From contig CAMDGX010000039.1 in NCBI GenBank assembly GCA_945897825.1, positions 1 through 40,047 of the forward strand: a stretch of 40,047 bases of DNA, written 5' to 3'. A model generated the notes under the pieces. The model was not told the origin of the DNA. It saw only the letters and a list, made by a program, of their open reading frames with translations, and made no database searches. This DNA is from Asaia bogorensis. GTDB taxonomy: Bacteria > Pseudomonadota > Alphaproteobacteria > Acetobacterales > Acetobacteraceae. The position numbers and the translations under genes were made by a program. This document shows positions 18,925-26,598 of this stretch, one piece after another. Position 1 is the first letter of the stretch, and each line of letters opens with the position of its first letter.

Positions 18925-19680
18925 TCAGTCCGAGATGATGTGGAGGACATCCTCCAGATGCGACGCGGAAGCGAGCATCACGCGCTGCAACGGGAATGCC
19001 ATTTCCTCGACGAAGTAGATCCCGACCGACAGCCCCGCGGCCAGCGCGATCAGCGCCACCATCCCCGTGCGCCGCGGCCCGGCGAGCGCGCCGAGCGTGG
19101 CCAGGCCGAGCATCGTCCAGGTTAGCAGCACAGCTTCGAGCCAGGGCGACGACGTGGGCTGGCGCATCGCGCCCAAGCTGGCACAGGCCTTCAGGAACGA
19201 TTCCAGCGCCGGGCGAATATCCTGGCCGGCCGCCCCGGCACTGCCCCGGGCGGCGATGCGTTCCACCTCGGCGCGCAATTGCTGGCGCACCGTGGCCGCC
19301 GTCGTCCCGCTGTCCGGCACCATGCCCAGGTCGGGGCGCGGAAACACCTCGCGCGACGTGCGGTCGACATAGCGGAACAGCAACTCGCGCGCCGGCTGCC
19401 CGTCCTCCCCGGCATGGCGCAATGCGCGGTCGAGCCGGGCCACCTCGCCGGAGAATGCGGCCAAGCGCGCATCCACATCGGCCGATGCGCCGCGCAGGCC
19501 GATGACGGCATGGCCGAGCACAATTGTTGCCAGGACCAGCATCCCCGCCACGGTGGCGCGCAGCGCCGGGGACCGTCCGGTCACCACCCAGGCGCCATGC
19601 CGCGCATGCACCACCGCACCCGCCGCCACGGAGGCGACGAGGCACAGGAAGGCAAACATGGTCACGCCAAGTTGGTTCAC
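18925..19680 (-). CDS. DUF4239-like membrane protein
   Basis: I used the GTG at 19678-19680, preceded by GGGGAG at a 5-base spacing, giving 251 residues that begin MNQLGVTMFAFLCLV. Hydrophobic segments are at about 5-25 and 40-60, then a long soluble stretch (65-170) with helical charged sequence, and two further hydrophobic segments near the C-terminus (about 180-230). The four-segment layout with the N-terminal pair and the LEAVLLTWTMLGLATLG stretch fits the DUF4239 (bestrophin-like) family. Role unknown. A longer frame upstream reads through an intergenic region of 88 bases and is not used. Confidence 0.6.
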   Translation of the reverse strand: MNQLGVTMFAFLCLVASVAAGAVVHARHGAWVVTGRSPALRATVAGMLVLATIVLGHAVIGLRGASADVDARLAAFSGEVARLDRALRHAGEDGQPARELLFRYVDRTSREVFPRPDLGMVPDSGTTAATVRQQLRAEVERIAARGSAGAAGQDIRPALESFLKACASLGAMRQPTSSPWLEAVLLTWTMLGLATLGALAGPRRTGMVALIALAAGLSVGIYFVEEMAFPLQRVMLASASHLEDVLHIISD

Positions 19681-19768
19681 GCCGGCTCCCCGTTTCGTTG
19701 CCGAGCGACGAATCGCGCAGCAACGCTTCGCGACAATTAACGACATTCGGGGAGGGCAGCAACAGAAG

Positions 19769-20419
19769 TTAAGGATATTCGAATGAGCGCAGAGTCGGAT
19801 CAGCCATGCCGCGCCGCGCATCGGCCACGCTGACCACGCCCGCCACCGGGCGCAGCGCCGCCACGGCTGTCGCGTGGGTTGCCACGTCGAACGCGGCGCA
19901 GCCATCCCCCAGCACGAACACCGTGTAGTCGCGCACATGCGCATCGCGCACCGTGCTGGCTACGCCACCATTGGTGACGATCCCGGCCACCAGCAGCCGC
20001 TTGATGCCGGCGCGGTTCAGCACCCATTCCAGCCGGCTCATGTAGAAGGCGTTGAACGCCACCTTCTCCACCGCCATGTCCGCCGGCGCCAGTTCGTCCA
20101 CCAGCGCATGGCCCCAGGTGCCCGGCGCGAAATCACCCGTGCCGAGGAACGGCCGCATCGCGCGCAGGTGCGGCGAGATGAACGGCGCTCCGCCCTTGCC
20201 CGGCACCAGGGTGAAATGCGTCGACACCACCCACCCGCCGACACGCCGGATCGCGGCAGCCAGCGGCGCCAGCCGGGGCACCAGGGCGGAAATCTCCGCC
20301 CGGCCCAGCCCGGCGCGGCCATAGGCGCCCTCCGGGTGGACGAAGTCGTTCTGCAGGTCGCACAGCAGCAGGGCGGTGGTCGACCAGTCGCCATCCGCCG
20401 GCACCAGGGGTTCCGCCAT
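19769..20419 (-). CDS. Isochorismatase-like hydrolase with Gly at the usual catalytic Cys position
   Basis: The 216-residue protein has the isochorismatase fold: D21 in CDLQNDFVHPEG, K119 in AVEKVAFNAF, and the third active-site strand-turn GIVTNGGVASTVRDA, where cysteine hydrolases (nicotinamidase, N-carbamoylsarcosine amidase, RutB) have Cys. Here residue 152 is Gly (codon GGC), so the cysteine nucleophile is absent, as in true isochorismatases. The gene is last in a four-gene operon and overlaps the stop of hydantoinase A (TGATG). Context suggests a hydrolase on an N-carbamoyl or related product of the hydantoinase step, but the Gly argues against an ordinary amidase mechanism. Confidence 0.8.
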   Translation of the reverse strand: MAEPLVPADGDWSTTALLLCDLQNDFVHPEGAYGRAGLGRAEISALVPRLAPLAAAIRRVGGWVVSTHFTLVPGKGGAPFISPHLRAMRPFLGTGDFAPGTWGHALVDELAPADMAVEKVAFNAFYMSRLEWVLNRAGIKRLLVAGIVTNGGVASTVRDAHVRDYTVFVLGDGCAAFDVATHATAVAALRPVAGVVSVADARRGMADPTLRSFEYP

Positions 20420-22464
20420 CACGCAGGCTCCAGGATGAGGTTGCCGAACCGGTCCACCCGGCCCGCCAGGCCCGGTTCGACCAGGATGGTCGCGTCTGGC
20501 TGTTCCAGCACCGCCGGCCCGGGCACGACGGCACCCACCGGCAGCGCCAGCCGGTCGAACACCGCGGCGTCGCGCCAGAAGCCGAACCACACGGGCCGCG
20601 TGCCGCGCGACGCAGCCTCCAGGCTGGCTTCCGGCCCCGGCGCCATGGCGGCGAGGTCGATGCGCGGCCGCGTGCCGATCACGGCACTGCGCAGGTTCAG
20701 CACCCGCACCGCGACGCCGGGCATCCGCCGCCCGAACCGCGCGCCATAGGCGGACTCGAACGCGCCAAGCAGGTCGTCGCGCGACGGCGTCCCGCCGCCA
20801 TCGGCCGCCAGGTCCAGCCGCACCGCCACGGTATGGGTCTGCCCGGCGTAGTTCATGTCGAGCGCATGCTCCACGCCGCGTCCGGTGAAATCCACGCCGG
20901 CGCGATCCAGCAGCGGCATCAGCAGCCCCTGTGCGGCATCCATCGCCATGCGCAGCGCCGCCGGGTCGAGGGCATCGAGCATCACGTTCAGCGTCTGCAC
21001 CCGGTCGTGCCGGAAGTCGGCGATCACGCAGCCCAGCGCCGACGTGACACCCGGAAACCGCGGCACCAGCGCGCGGGCCAGGCCGACCTCGCGGATCAGC
21101 GCCCCGGCATGCAGCGCGCCGCCGCCGCCGAACGGCATGAAGGTGAAGCGGCCGGGATCATGCCCGCGCTCGATCGACACCAGCCGCAGCGCGCCGGCCA
21201 TCCGCGCATTGGCCACGCGCAGGATCGCCTCGGCGGCCGCCATCACGTCAAGCCCCAGCGGTGCCGCCACCTCGCGCGCGATCGCCTCGGAAGCCGCCGC
21301 CGCATCGAGCCGCGCCAGCTGCCCGCCGATCGGCCTCGCGGCGTTGATCCGCCCCAGCACCACGTTGGCATCCGTCACCGTCGGGCGCGTCCCGCCCGTG
21401 CCGTAGCACACGGGACCGGGCACCGAGCCCGCGCTCTCCGGCCCCACCTGGAGAATCCCGGCCGCGTCGACATGCGCGATCGAGCCGCCGCCCGCGCCGA
21501 TGGTGGTGATCTCGATCATCGGCGTGCGCACCACCATGCCGAACTCCAGCGTGGTCTGCGCCGCCAGCGCCGGCACGCCGCCCTCCACCAGCGACACGTC
21601 GAAGCTGGTGCCGCCGACATCGCCGGTGATGACATCGGGAAAGCCCGACTCGCGCGCGATGTGCGCCGCCGCGATCACCCCCGCCGCCGGCCCCGACAGC
21701 GCCGTGCGCACCGGCAGCCGCGCGGCGGTGGCCACGTCCATCACCCCGCCGTTCGACTGCACGATCAGGAACTCGCCGCCGAAACGCTCCCCGCGCAACG
21801 CCGCATCAAGCGCCGAGAGATAGCCGCCGACCACCGGCTGCAACACCGCGTTCAGCGCCGTGGTGCTGGTGCGCTCGAACTCGCGGATTTCCGGCAGGAT
21901 GTCCGACGAAATCGCCAGGTGCGGCGTCGGCCAGACATCGCGCAACGCCGCCAGCGCCGCGCGCTCGTTGGCGGGGTTGGCGTAGCTGTGCAGGAACACG
22001 ACGCACAGCGCCTTCGCCCCCATCGCCCGCAGCCGCGCCGCCGCCGTGCGCACCGCGTCGAGGTCGACCGGCTCCAGCACCGTGCCATCCGCCAGCGTGC
22101 GTTCGGGCACCTCGATGCGCATGTCGCGCTCGATCACCGGGGAGAAATTCCCGGTCAGCCCCCAGGTCTGCCGCCGGTCCCGCCTGCGCATCTCCAGCAC
22201 GTCGCGGAACCCGGCGGTGGTGATCAGCCCGGCCTTCGCTCCCTTGCGCTCCAGCAGCGCGTTGGTGCCGACCGTGGTGCCGTGCACGATCGCCGCGATG
22301 GACGAAGGCGGCGCCATGCCGGCCACGCCGGCCGCGAACCCGTCCGCCTCGCGCCCGCGCTGGCTCGGCACCTTGCCGGTGCGCACCGTGCCGGCCGCCT
22401 CGTCGAACAGGAACAGGTCGGTGAACGTCCCGCCGACATCGACGCCGAGGACAAGGCGGCTCAT
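20419..22464 (-). CDS. Hydantoinase/oxoprolinase family protein, subunit A
   Basis: The 681-residue protein begins MSRLVLGVDVGGTFTDLFLF, the conserved nucleotide-binding start of HyuA/OplA. It also has VHGTTVGTNALLERKG, ALSGPAAGVIAA, GDVGGTSFDVSLVEGG and GAGGGSIAH. The family hydrolyses cyclic imides (5-oxoproline, N-methylhydantoin) with ATP, or in related acetone and acetophenone carboxylases uses ATP for carboxylation. It overlaps the B subunit gene by ATGA, the normal arrangement. The substrate is uncertain. Confidence 0.95.
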   Translation of the reverse strand: MSRLVLGVDVGGTFTDLFLFDEAAGTVRTGKVPSQRGREADGFAAGVAGMAPPSSIAAIVHGTTVGTNALLERKGAKAGLITTAGFRDVLEMRRRDRRQTWGLTGNFSPVIERDMRIEVPERTLADGTVLEPVDLDAVRTAAARLRAMGAKALCVVFLHSYANPANERAALAALRDVWPTPHLAISSDILPEIREFERTSTTALNAVLQPVVGGYLSALDAALRGERFGGEFLIVQSNGGVMDVATAARLPVRTALSGPAAGVIAAAHIARESGFPDVITGDVGGTSFDVSLVEGGVPALAAQTTLEFGMVVRTPMIEITTIGAGGGSIAHVDAAGILQVGPESAGSVPGPVCYGTGGTRPTVTDANVVLGRINAARPIGGQLARLDAAAASEAIAREVAAPLGLDVMAAAEAILRVANARMAGALRLVSIERGHDPGRFTFMPFGGGGALHAGALIREVGLARALVPRFPGVTSALGCVIADFRHDRVQTLNVMLDALDPAALRMAMDAAQGLLMPLLDRAGVDFTGRGVEHALDMNYAGQTHTVAVRLDLAADGGGTPSRDDLLGAFESAYGARFGRRMPGVAVRVLNLRSAVIGTRPRIDLAAMAPGPEASLEAASRGTRPVWFGFWRDAAVFDRLALPVGAVVPGPAVLEQPDATILVEPGLAGRVDRFGNLILEPA

Positions 22465-24089
22465 CCGAGATACCCCAGCCGTTCGTCGCGCGCCCGCGCC
22501 ACCGGATCGCGCTGCGCCGGATCGCCCCAGCCGCCGCCGCCCGGGCTTTCCAGCCGCACCCGCTGCCCGCGCCGCAGCTTCACGCCGACCACCTTGGAGC
22601 CCAGCGCCGGCGTGTGCCAGCCGTCATCCTGCTCGTAGGCGACCACATTCATCGCCCCGTTGCCGCCACCCAGCACGCCGCGCGGGGCGAACCGGGCGCG
22701 TTCGGCGAACACGAACACCTCGGCCGCCTCCTCCAGCAGCGCGATCTCGTAGATCGCCCCCATCCCGCCGCGATGTTTGCCGTCCCCGCCCGAGCCCTCG
22801 CGCAGCGCCCAGCGCGTGAACCGCACCGGATAGGCCGCCTCCATGATCTCCACCGGTGGGATGATGGCGGTCGCGATCGGCGGGTTGCCGTGGCTCAGCC
22901 CGTCGCCCTCCGGATTGCCGCCATGCCCGCCGCCGAAGAAGCTGAACATCACCCAGCGTTTGCCCTCGCGCATCCCCGCGATCGAAAGTGCGTTGATGGT
23001 GCCATAGGCATTGCCGAACGCCGCCTCCGGCCGGATGCGCGCAAACGCACAGAACAGCACGTCGATGATGCGCAGGATCGTCTCGGTGTAGCCCCCGACG
23101 GGCGCCGGCCGCTGCGCATCCAGCAGCGACCCGTCCGGCACGATGATCTCCACGGGATCGAGCACCCCGGCATTGGCCGCCACGTCGGGGAAGATGTGCT
23201 TCAGCGCGACATACACGCTCGCCACCGTCGTGCCCCGGCTGATGTTCACCGGCCCCGCGCAGGCCCCGGCCGACCCGGTGAAGTCGATCACCAGCCGCTC
23301 CCCGCGCTTCTCGACAGCACAGGCGATGCGCAGCGCGGCATCCACGCGCCCGTCGTTGTCGAGGAAATCCTCCTCCTCCCAGCGCCCGTCCGGAAGTGCG
23401 GCCAGGTGCGCCCGCATCTGCCTCGCCGCCCGCGCCGTCAGCTCCGCGAACGCCTCTCCCACCACCGCCGCCCCGGTCTCCGCCAGCAGCGCCGACAGCC
23501 GCGCCGCCCCGAGGTCCAGCGCCGAAAGATGCGCGTTCAGGTCCCCCATCGCGCTGCCCGGCAGGCGCGAGGCCGCCAGGATGATGTCCAGGATATCCTG
23601 GTCCATCGCCCCCTCGCGGATCAGCCGCACCGGCGGGATCAGCACGCCTTCCTGGAAATACTCGGTCGCCGCCGGGTTGTAGTTCCCCGGCACCGCGCCG
23701 CCGACATCGTGCCAATGCCCGACGCTCGCCAGCCAGCAGAACACCGCGCCGTCGACGAACACCGGCCGGATCAGCCGGAAATCGGACAGGTGCGTGCCGC
23801 CGAGATACGGGTCGTTGAACGCGAACACATCGCCCTCGCGCGGCGCCCGCTCGCCGGCGAACTTCGCGATCACCGCGCCGACCGCGAACGCCATCACGCC
23901 GACGAAGATCGGCAACCCGCCCTTGCCCTGGATCAGCGTCGCCCCGGTCCGCGCGTCGTACAGCCCGTGGCAAGCATCATGCGCCTCGGCGATGGTCGGG
24001 TTGAACGCCAGGCGGAACAGCGTCGCATCCATCTCGTCGGCGATCTGCTCCAGCCGCCCCTTCAGGACCGCAAGCGTGACAGGGTCCAT
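22461..24089 (-). CDS. Hydantoinase/oxoprolinase family protein, subunit B
   Basis: The 542-residue protein starts MDPVTLAVLKGRLEQIADEM, the standard beginning of the HyuB family, with DPYLGGTHLSDFRLIRPVF, SVGHWHDVGGAVPGNY and the C-terminal PGGGGWGDPAQRDP. It is the metal-containing partner of the A subunit encoded immediately downstream. It starts directly after the stop of the lyase gene with no gap (TGA then ATG), so translation of the pair is probably coupled. The length is normal and no missing motif was seen. Confidence 0.95.
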   Translation of the reverse strand: MDPVTLAVLKGRLEQIADEMDATLFRLAFNPTIAEAHDACHGLYDARTGATLIQGKGGLPIFVGVMAFAVGAVIAKFAGERAPREGDVFAFNDPYLGGTHLSDFRLIRPVFVDGAVFCWLASVGHWHDVGGAVPGNYNPAATEYFQEGVLIPPVRLIREGAMDQDILDIILAASRLPGSAMGDLNAHLSALDLGAARLSALLAETGAAVVGEAFAELTARAARQMRAHLAALPDGRWEEEDFLDNDGRVDAALRIACAVEKRGERLVIDFTGSAGACAGPVNISRGTTVASVYVALKHIFPDVAANAGVLDPVEIIVPDGSLLDAQRPAPVGGYTETILRIIDVLFCAFARIRPEAAFGNAYGTINALSIAGMREGKRWVMFSFFGGGHGGNPEGDGLSHGNPPIATAIIPPVEIMEAAYPVRFTRWALREGSGGDGKHRGGMGAIYEIALLEEAAEVFVFAERARFAPRGVLGGGNGAMNVVAYEQDDGWHTPALGSKVVGVKLRRGQRVRLESPGGGGWGDPAQRDPVARARDERLGYLG

Positions 24090-24935
24090 TCAGCCCTCGT
24101 ATTTCCGGCCGGCATCGAGAATGCCCGCCGTGCCCAGCAGCCCCTGCAACCCCTGGAAATCGAACATCCGCGCCCGGAACGCCTCGGTGCTGCCGGTCGC
24201 CTTCAGCGAGCCGAAATACTCCTGCGCCGTCTTGGCCAGCGTCCGCACCAGCCCGCCCGGGAAGATCACGATCCGATACCCCATCTCCCCCAGCTCGTCG
24301 GTCGAGGCCAGCGGTGTTCGCCCGCCCTCCACCATGTTCGCCAGCAACGGCGCCCGCCCGGCGAAGCGCGCGCAGATCGCCGCCATCTGCGCCCGGTCCT
24401 CCGGCGCCTCGATGAACAGCGCGTCCGCCCCAGCTTCCAGATAAAGCTCCGCCCGCTCCAACGCCGCCTCGAACCCCTCGACGGCGATGGCATCCGTGCG
24501 CGCCATGATCAGCGCCCGGTCCCGTGCATCCACCGCAGCACGGATCTTGCCCGCCATCTCGGCGGCCGAAATCAGCGACTTGCCCTGCAAATGCCCGCAG
24601 CGCTTCGGGTAGGACTGGTCCTCCAGCTGGATCACATCCGCCCCCGCCCGCTCGAACAGCCGCACCGTGCGCTGCGCGTTCAGCGCGTTGCCCCAGCCGG
24701 TATCCGCATCGACGATCACCGGCAGCGCCACCCGCTCGCGGATGCGCGCCAGCACGCCTGCCACCTCGATGACGGACACCAGCCCGATATCCGGCCGCCC
24801 GAGCAGCGTGTAGGCGATCGAGGCGCCGGACAGGTAAGCCGCCTCAAACCCCGCCGCCTCGCACAAGGCGGCGGACAGCGCGTCATAGATCCCCGGCGCC
24901 AGCACCGCGGGGCCTCGGGACAATCGGTCTCGCAT
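24090..24935 (-). CDS. Isocitrate lyase/PEP mutase superfamily protein
   Basis: The 281-residue protein has the family's metal-binding DADTGWGN (residues 76-83) and EDQSYPKRCGH (105-115). C113 in the K-R-C-G-H loop is the catalytic position of lyases such as methylisocitrate lyase and 2,3-dimethylmalate lyase, and is not the PEP mutase version. The protein therefore probably cleaves a 2-hydroxy- or methyl-substituted dicarboxylate, or decarboxylates an oxaloacetate-like acid. It is the first gene of the operon that continues into hydantoinase B, A and the isochorismatase-like gene; the reaction linking these is not known to me. Confidence 0.85.
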   Translation of the reverse strand: MRDRLSRGPAVLAPGIYDALSAALCEAAGFEAAYLSGASIAYTLLGRPDIGLVSVIEVAGVLARIRERVALPVIVDADTGWGNALNAQRTVRLFERAGADVIQLEDQSYPKRCGHLQGKSLISAAEMAGKIRAAVDARDRALIMARTDAIAVEGFEAALERAELYLEAGADALFIEAPEDRAQMAAICARFAGRAPLLANMVEGGRTPLASTDELGEMGYRIVIFPGGLVRTLAKTAQEYFGSLKATGSTEAFRARMFDFQGLQGLLGTAGILDAGRKYEG

Positions 24936-24984
24936 GCGCGACTCGCACCAGGTGAAGCGCCGATGCTACCGGCCCCGCCCCCGT

Positions 24985-25035
24985 ATACCAACCGCCCGAA
25001 ATGCCGACTCTTCCGGCATTTCGGGCGGTTGGTAT
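24985..25035. repeat. REP-like palindrome, copy 1
   Basis: Perfect 22-base arms (24985-25006 and 25014-25035) surround the loop ACTCTTC; the left arm starts ATACCAACCGCCCG. It lies between the start of the lyase gene and the end of the peptidase gene, both on the minus strand. It shares ATACC-R-ACCGCC with the outer arm of the second palindrome, which marks them as one family. The transcript would fold into an extremely stable hairpin that could terminate or protect RNA on either strand. Confidence 0.8.
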
Positions 25036-25076
25036 CGCGCGCCGGGCTGGCCGGCGGCGGCGCGCAGAGCAAAGAG

Positions 25077-25129
25077 TAATGCCGACCGCCGTCGACCGAT
25101 CCTTCATCGGTCGACGGCGGTCGGTATTA
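25077..25129. repeat. REP-like palindrome, copy 2, overlapping the peptidase stop
   Basis: The 24-base arms (25077-25100 and 25106-25129) are separated by CCTTC and differ from a perfect palindrome at one position, which would be a G-U pair in RNA. The TAA stop of the peptidase gene (25127-25129, minus strand) is the last part of the outer arm. In the minus direction the arm reads TAATACCGACCGCCG. Together with copy 1, 41 bases away, it forms a two-palindrome cluster like a BIME. Confidence 0.8.
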
Positions 25130-26587
25130 CGGGTAGAGCCGCGCCGCCTCCGTCCGCAGCGCCGCCCGCCCCTCGGCGCGGCTGTAGAACATGTGCCCGC
25201 CGGCCCAGGCATGCAGCGCCACGCGCTCCCGCCCCGCGCCCGGCTCGACCATCTCCAACTGCAACGCGCTGCGGAAATACGGCGTCACGATGTCGTACAG
25301 CCCATGCACCACCAGCACCCCCAGCGCCGGATCGAGCGCCAGCGCGCTGCGCAGGGCGTTCAGCGATTCCGCCGCCGGCCCGCGCCCGCCGCCCCAGTCC
25401 CAGCCGCGGTTCACCGCCTCGTTCAGCACCTCGTACGGCGCTTCCACCTTCCACTCCAATCGTCCGCCATACAGCCCGACCATCGCGGCGGTCAGCGGCG
25501 CGCGCAGCCCGTCCAGCACCGGGTCCGGCTCGCGCCCGAACGCGGCGGTCGGGTCGGGATCAGGCATCGTGATGTCGAGGTCGTACAGGCTGGCGATCCG
25601 CCCGGCCGGCAGATGCCGCCGGATCACCGACAGGTCGAGCGTCCCGCCATAGCGCCGCACCACGGCCGGATCGAGCCCGGTCAGCGCCGCCACCTTCGCG
25701 CTGCGCCGCGCCACCGCCTCGGGGTCGGACCCGCGCAGCAGGTCGCGCAGATACTCCCCGGCGGCATAGGCCTCGGCATCCGCCACCTCCGCCCGCCGCG
25801 TCGCCCGACGTGTGGCCGCCACCAGCGTCGGCAGCGTCGCCACGAACTGCATCGGGTCCATCGCCTGGCTGCGCCCGCCGAAATCCAGCACCGGCGACAC
25901 CAGCACCAGCCCTCGCAGCCCAACGCCGTGCGACTGCGCCAGCGTCCGCGCCAGCCGGGGCCCGCGGAACCCGCCATAGCTCTCGCCTGCCAGGAACTTC
26001 GGCGATTGCATCCGCCCCGCCTGCACCAGCCAGCGCCTGATCGCCCCGGCGATCGCGTCGATGTCGCCCCCCACCGACCACACCCGCTTGCGCAACTCAT
26101 CGCCGGTCGCCAGGAACTTGCTGTATCCCGTGCCCACCGGATCGATGAACACTAGGTCGGTGAACGCCAGCCACGTCTCGGCATTGTCCACCAGCCCGGT
26201 CGGCATCGACGGCGCCATGCCGCCCAGTTCCAGCCGCCACGGCCCCATCGCGCCGATATGCAGCCACGCCGAGGACGCGCCGGGCCCGCCATTCACCGCG
26301 AACGTCACCGGCCGCCGCGCCCCGTCCGCGCCCTCGAGCGTGTAGGCGACATAGGCCACCGCCGCCTGTGGCGCGCCCTGCCCATCGGCCAGCGTCACGC
26401 TCCCGGCCGTGGCCGCGAAGCGCAGCGTCCGCCCGCCGACCGCGAGCGCGTGCTGTGTGGTCCGCGCCGCCGGCAACAACTCCGGACGCGGGGCAGGGGG
26501 CGGGCTCGCCCTCTCCTGCGCCCAGGCGCCGCCCGACACCAACCCGGCACCGATCCCACCCAGCACCGCCCGCCGCTGCAAACCCAT
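25127..26587 (-). CDS. Serine carboxypeptidase (peptidase S10 family), probably Tat-exported
   Basis: The 486-residue product begins MGLQRRAVLGGIGAGLVSGG, a twin-arginine signal sequence ending at GGAWA. The S10 motifs are NGGPGASS near residue 96 (oxyanion hole), GESYGG near 200 (nucleophile Ser), HGLYDIVTPY near 432 (Asp) and GGHMFY near 464 (His), so the triad looks intact. The family removes C-terminal residues from peptides. The start at 26587 has a good AGGAG; a second ATG at 26602 overlaps the upstream stop by ATGA. The stop is inside REP-like palindrome copy 2. Confidence 0.9.
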   Translation of the reverse strand: MGLQRRAVLGGIGAGLVSGGAWAQERASPPPAPRPELLPAARTTQHALAVGGRTLRFAATAGSVTLADGQGAPQAAVAYVAYTLEGADGARRPVTFAVNGGPGASSAWLHIGAMGPWRLELGGMAPSMPTGLVDNAETWLAFTDLVFIDPVGTGYSKFLATGDELRKRVWSVGGDIDAIAGAIRRWLVQAGRMQSPKFLAGESYGGFRGPRLARTLAQSHGVGLRGLVLVSPVLDFGGRSQAMDPMQFVATLPTLVAATRRATRRAEVADAEAYAAGEYLRDLLRGSDPEAVARRSAKVAALTGLDPAVVRRYGGTLDLSVIRRHLPAGRIASLYDLDITMPDPDPTAAFGREPDPVLDGLRAPLTAAMVGLYGGRLEWKVEAPYEVLNEAVNRGWDWGGGRGPAAESLNALRSALALDPALGVLVVHGLYDIVTPYFRSALQLEMVEPGAGRERVALHAWAGGHMFYSRAEGRAALRTEAARLYP

Positions 26588-26598
26588 CGCCGCGCTCC

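Noticed and set aside
19769-24935. Creatinine degradation operon
   Set aside because: No creatinine deiminase or creatininase is present and the hydrolase lacks the catalytic Cys of N-carbamoylsarcosine amidase, so a named pathway would be over-reading.
22614-25079. 821-codon open frame on the plus strand opposite the hydantoinase B and lyase genes
   Set aside because: Arg/His/Pro-rich shadow of well-supported minus-strand genes; it also runs through the REP-like palindromes.
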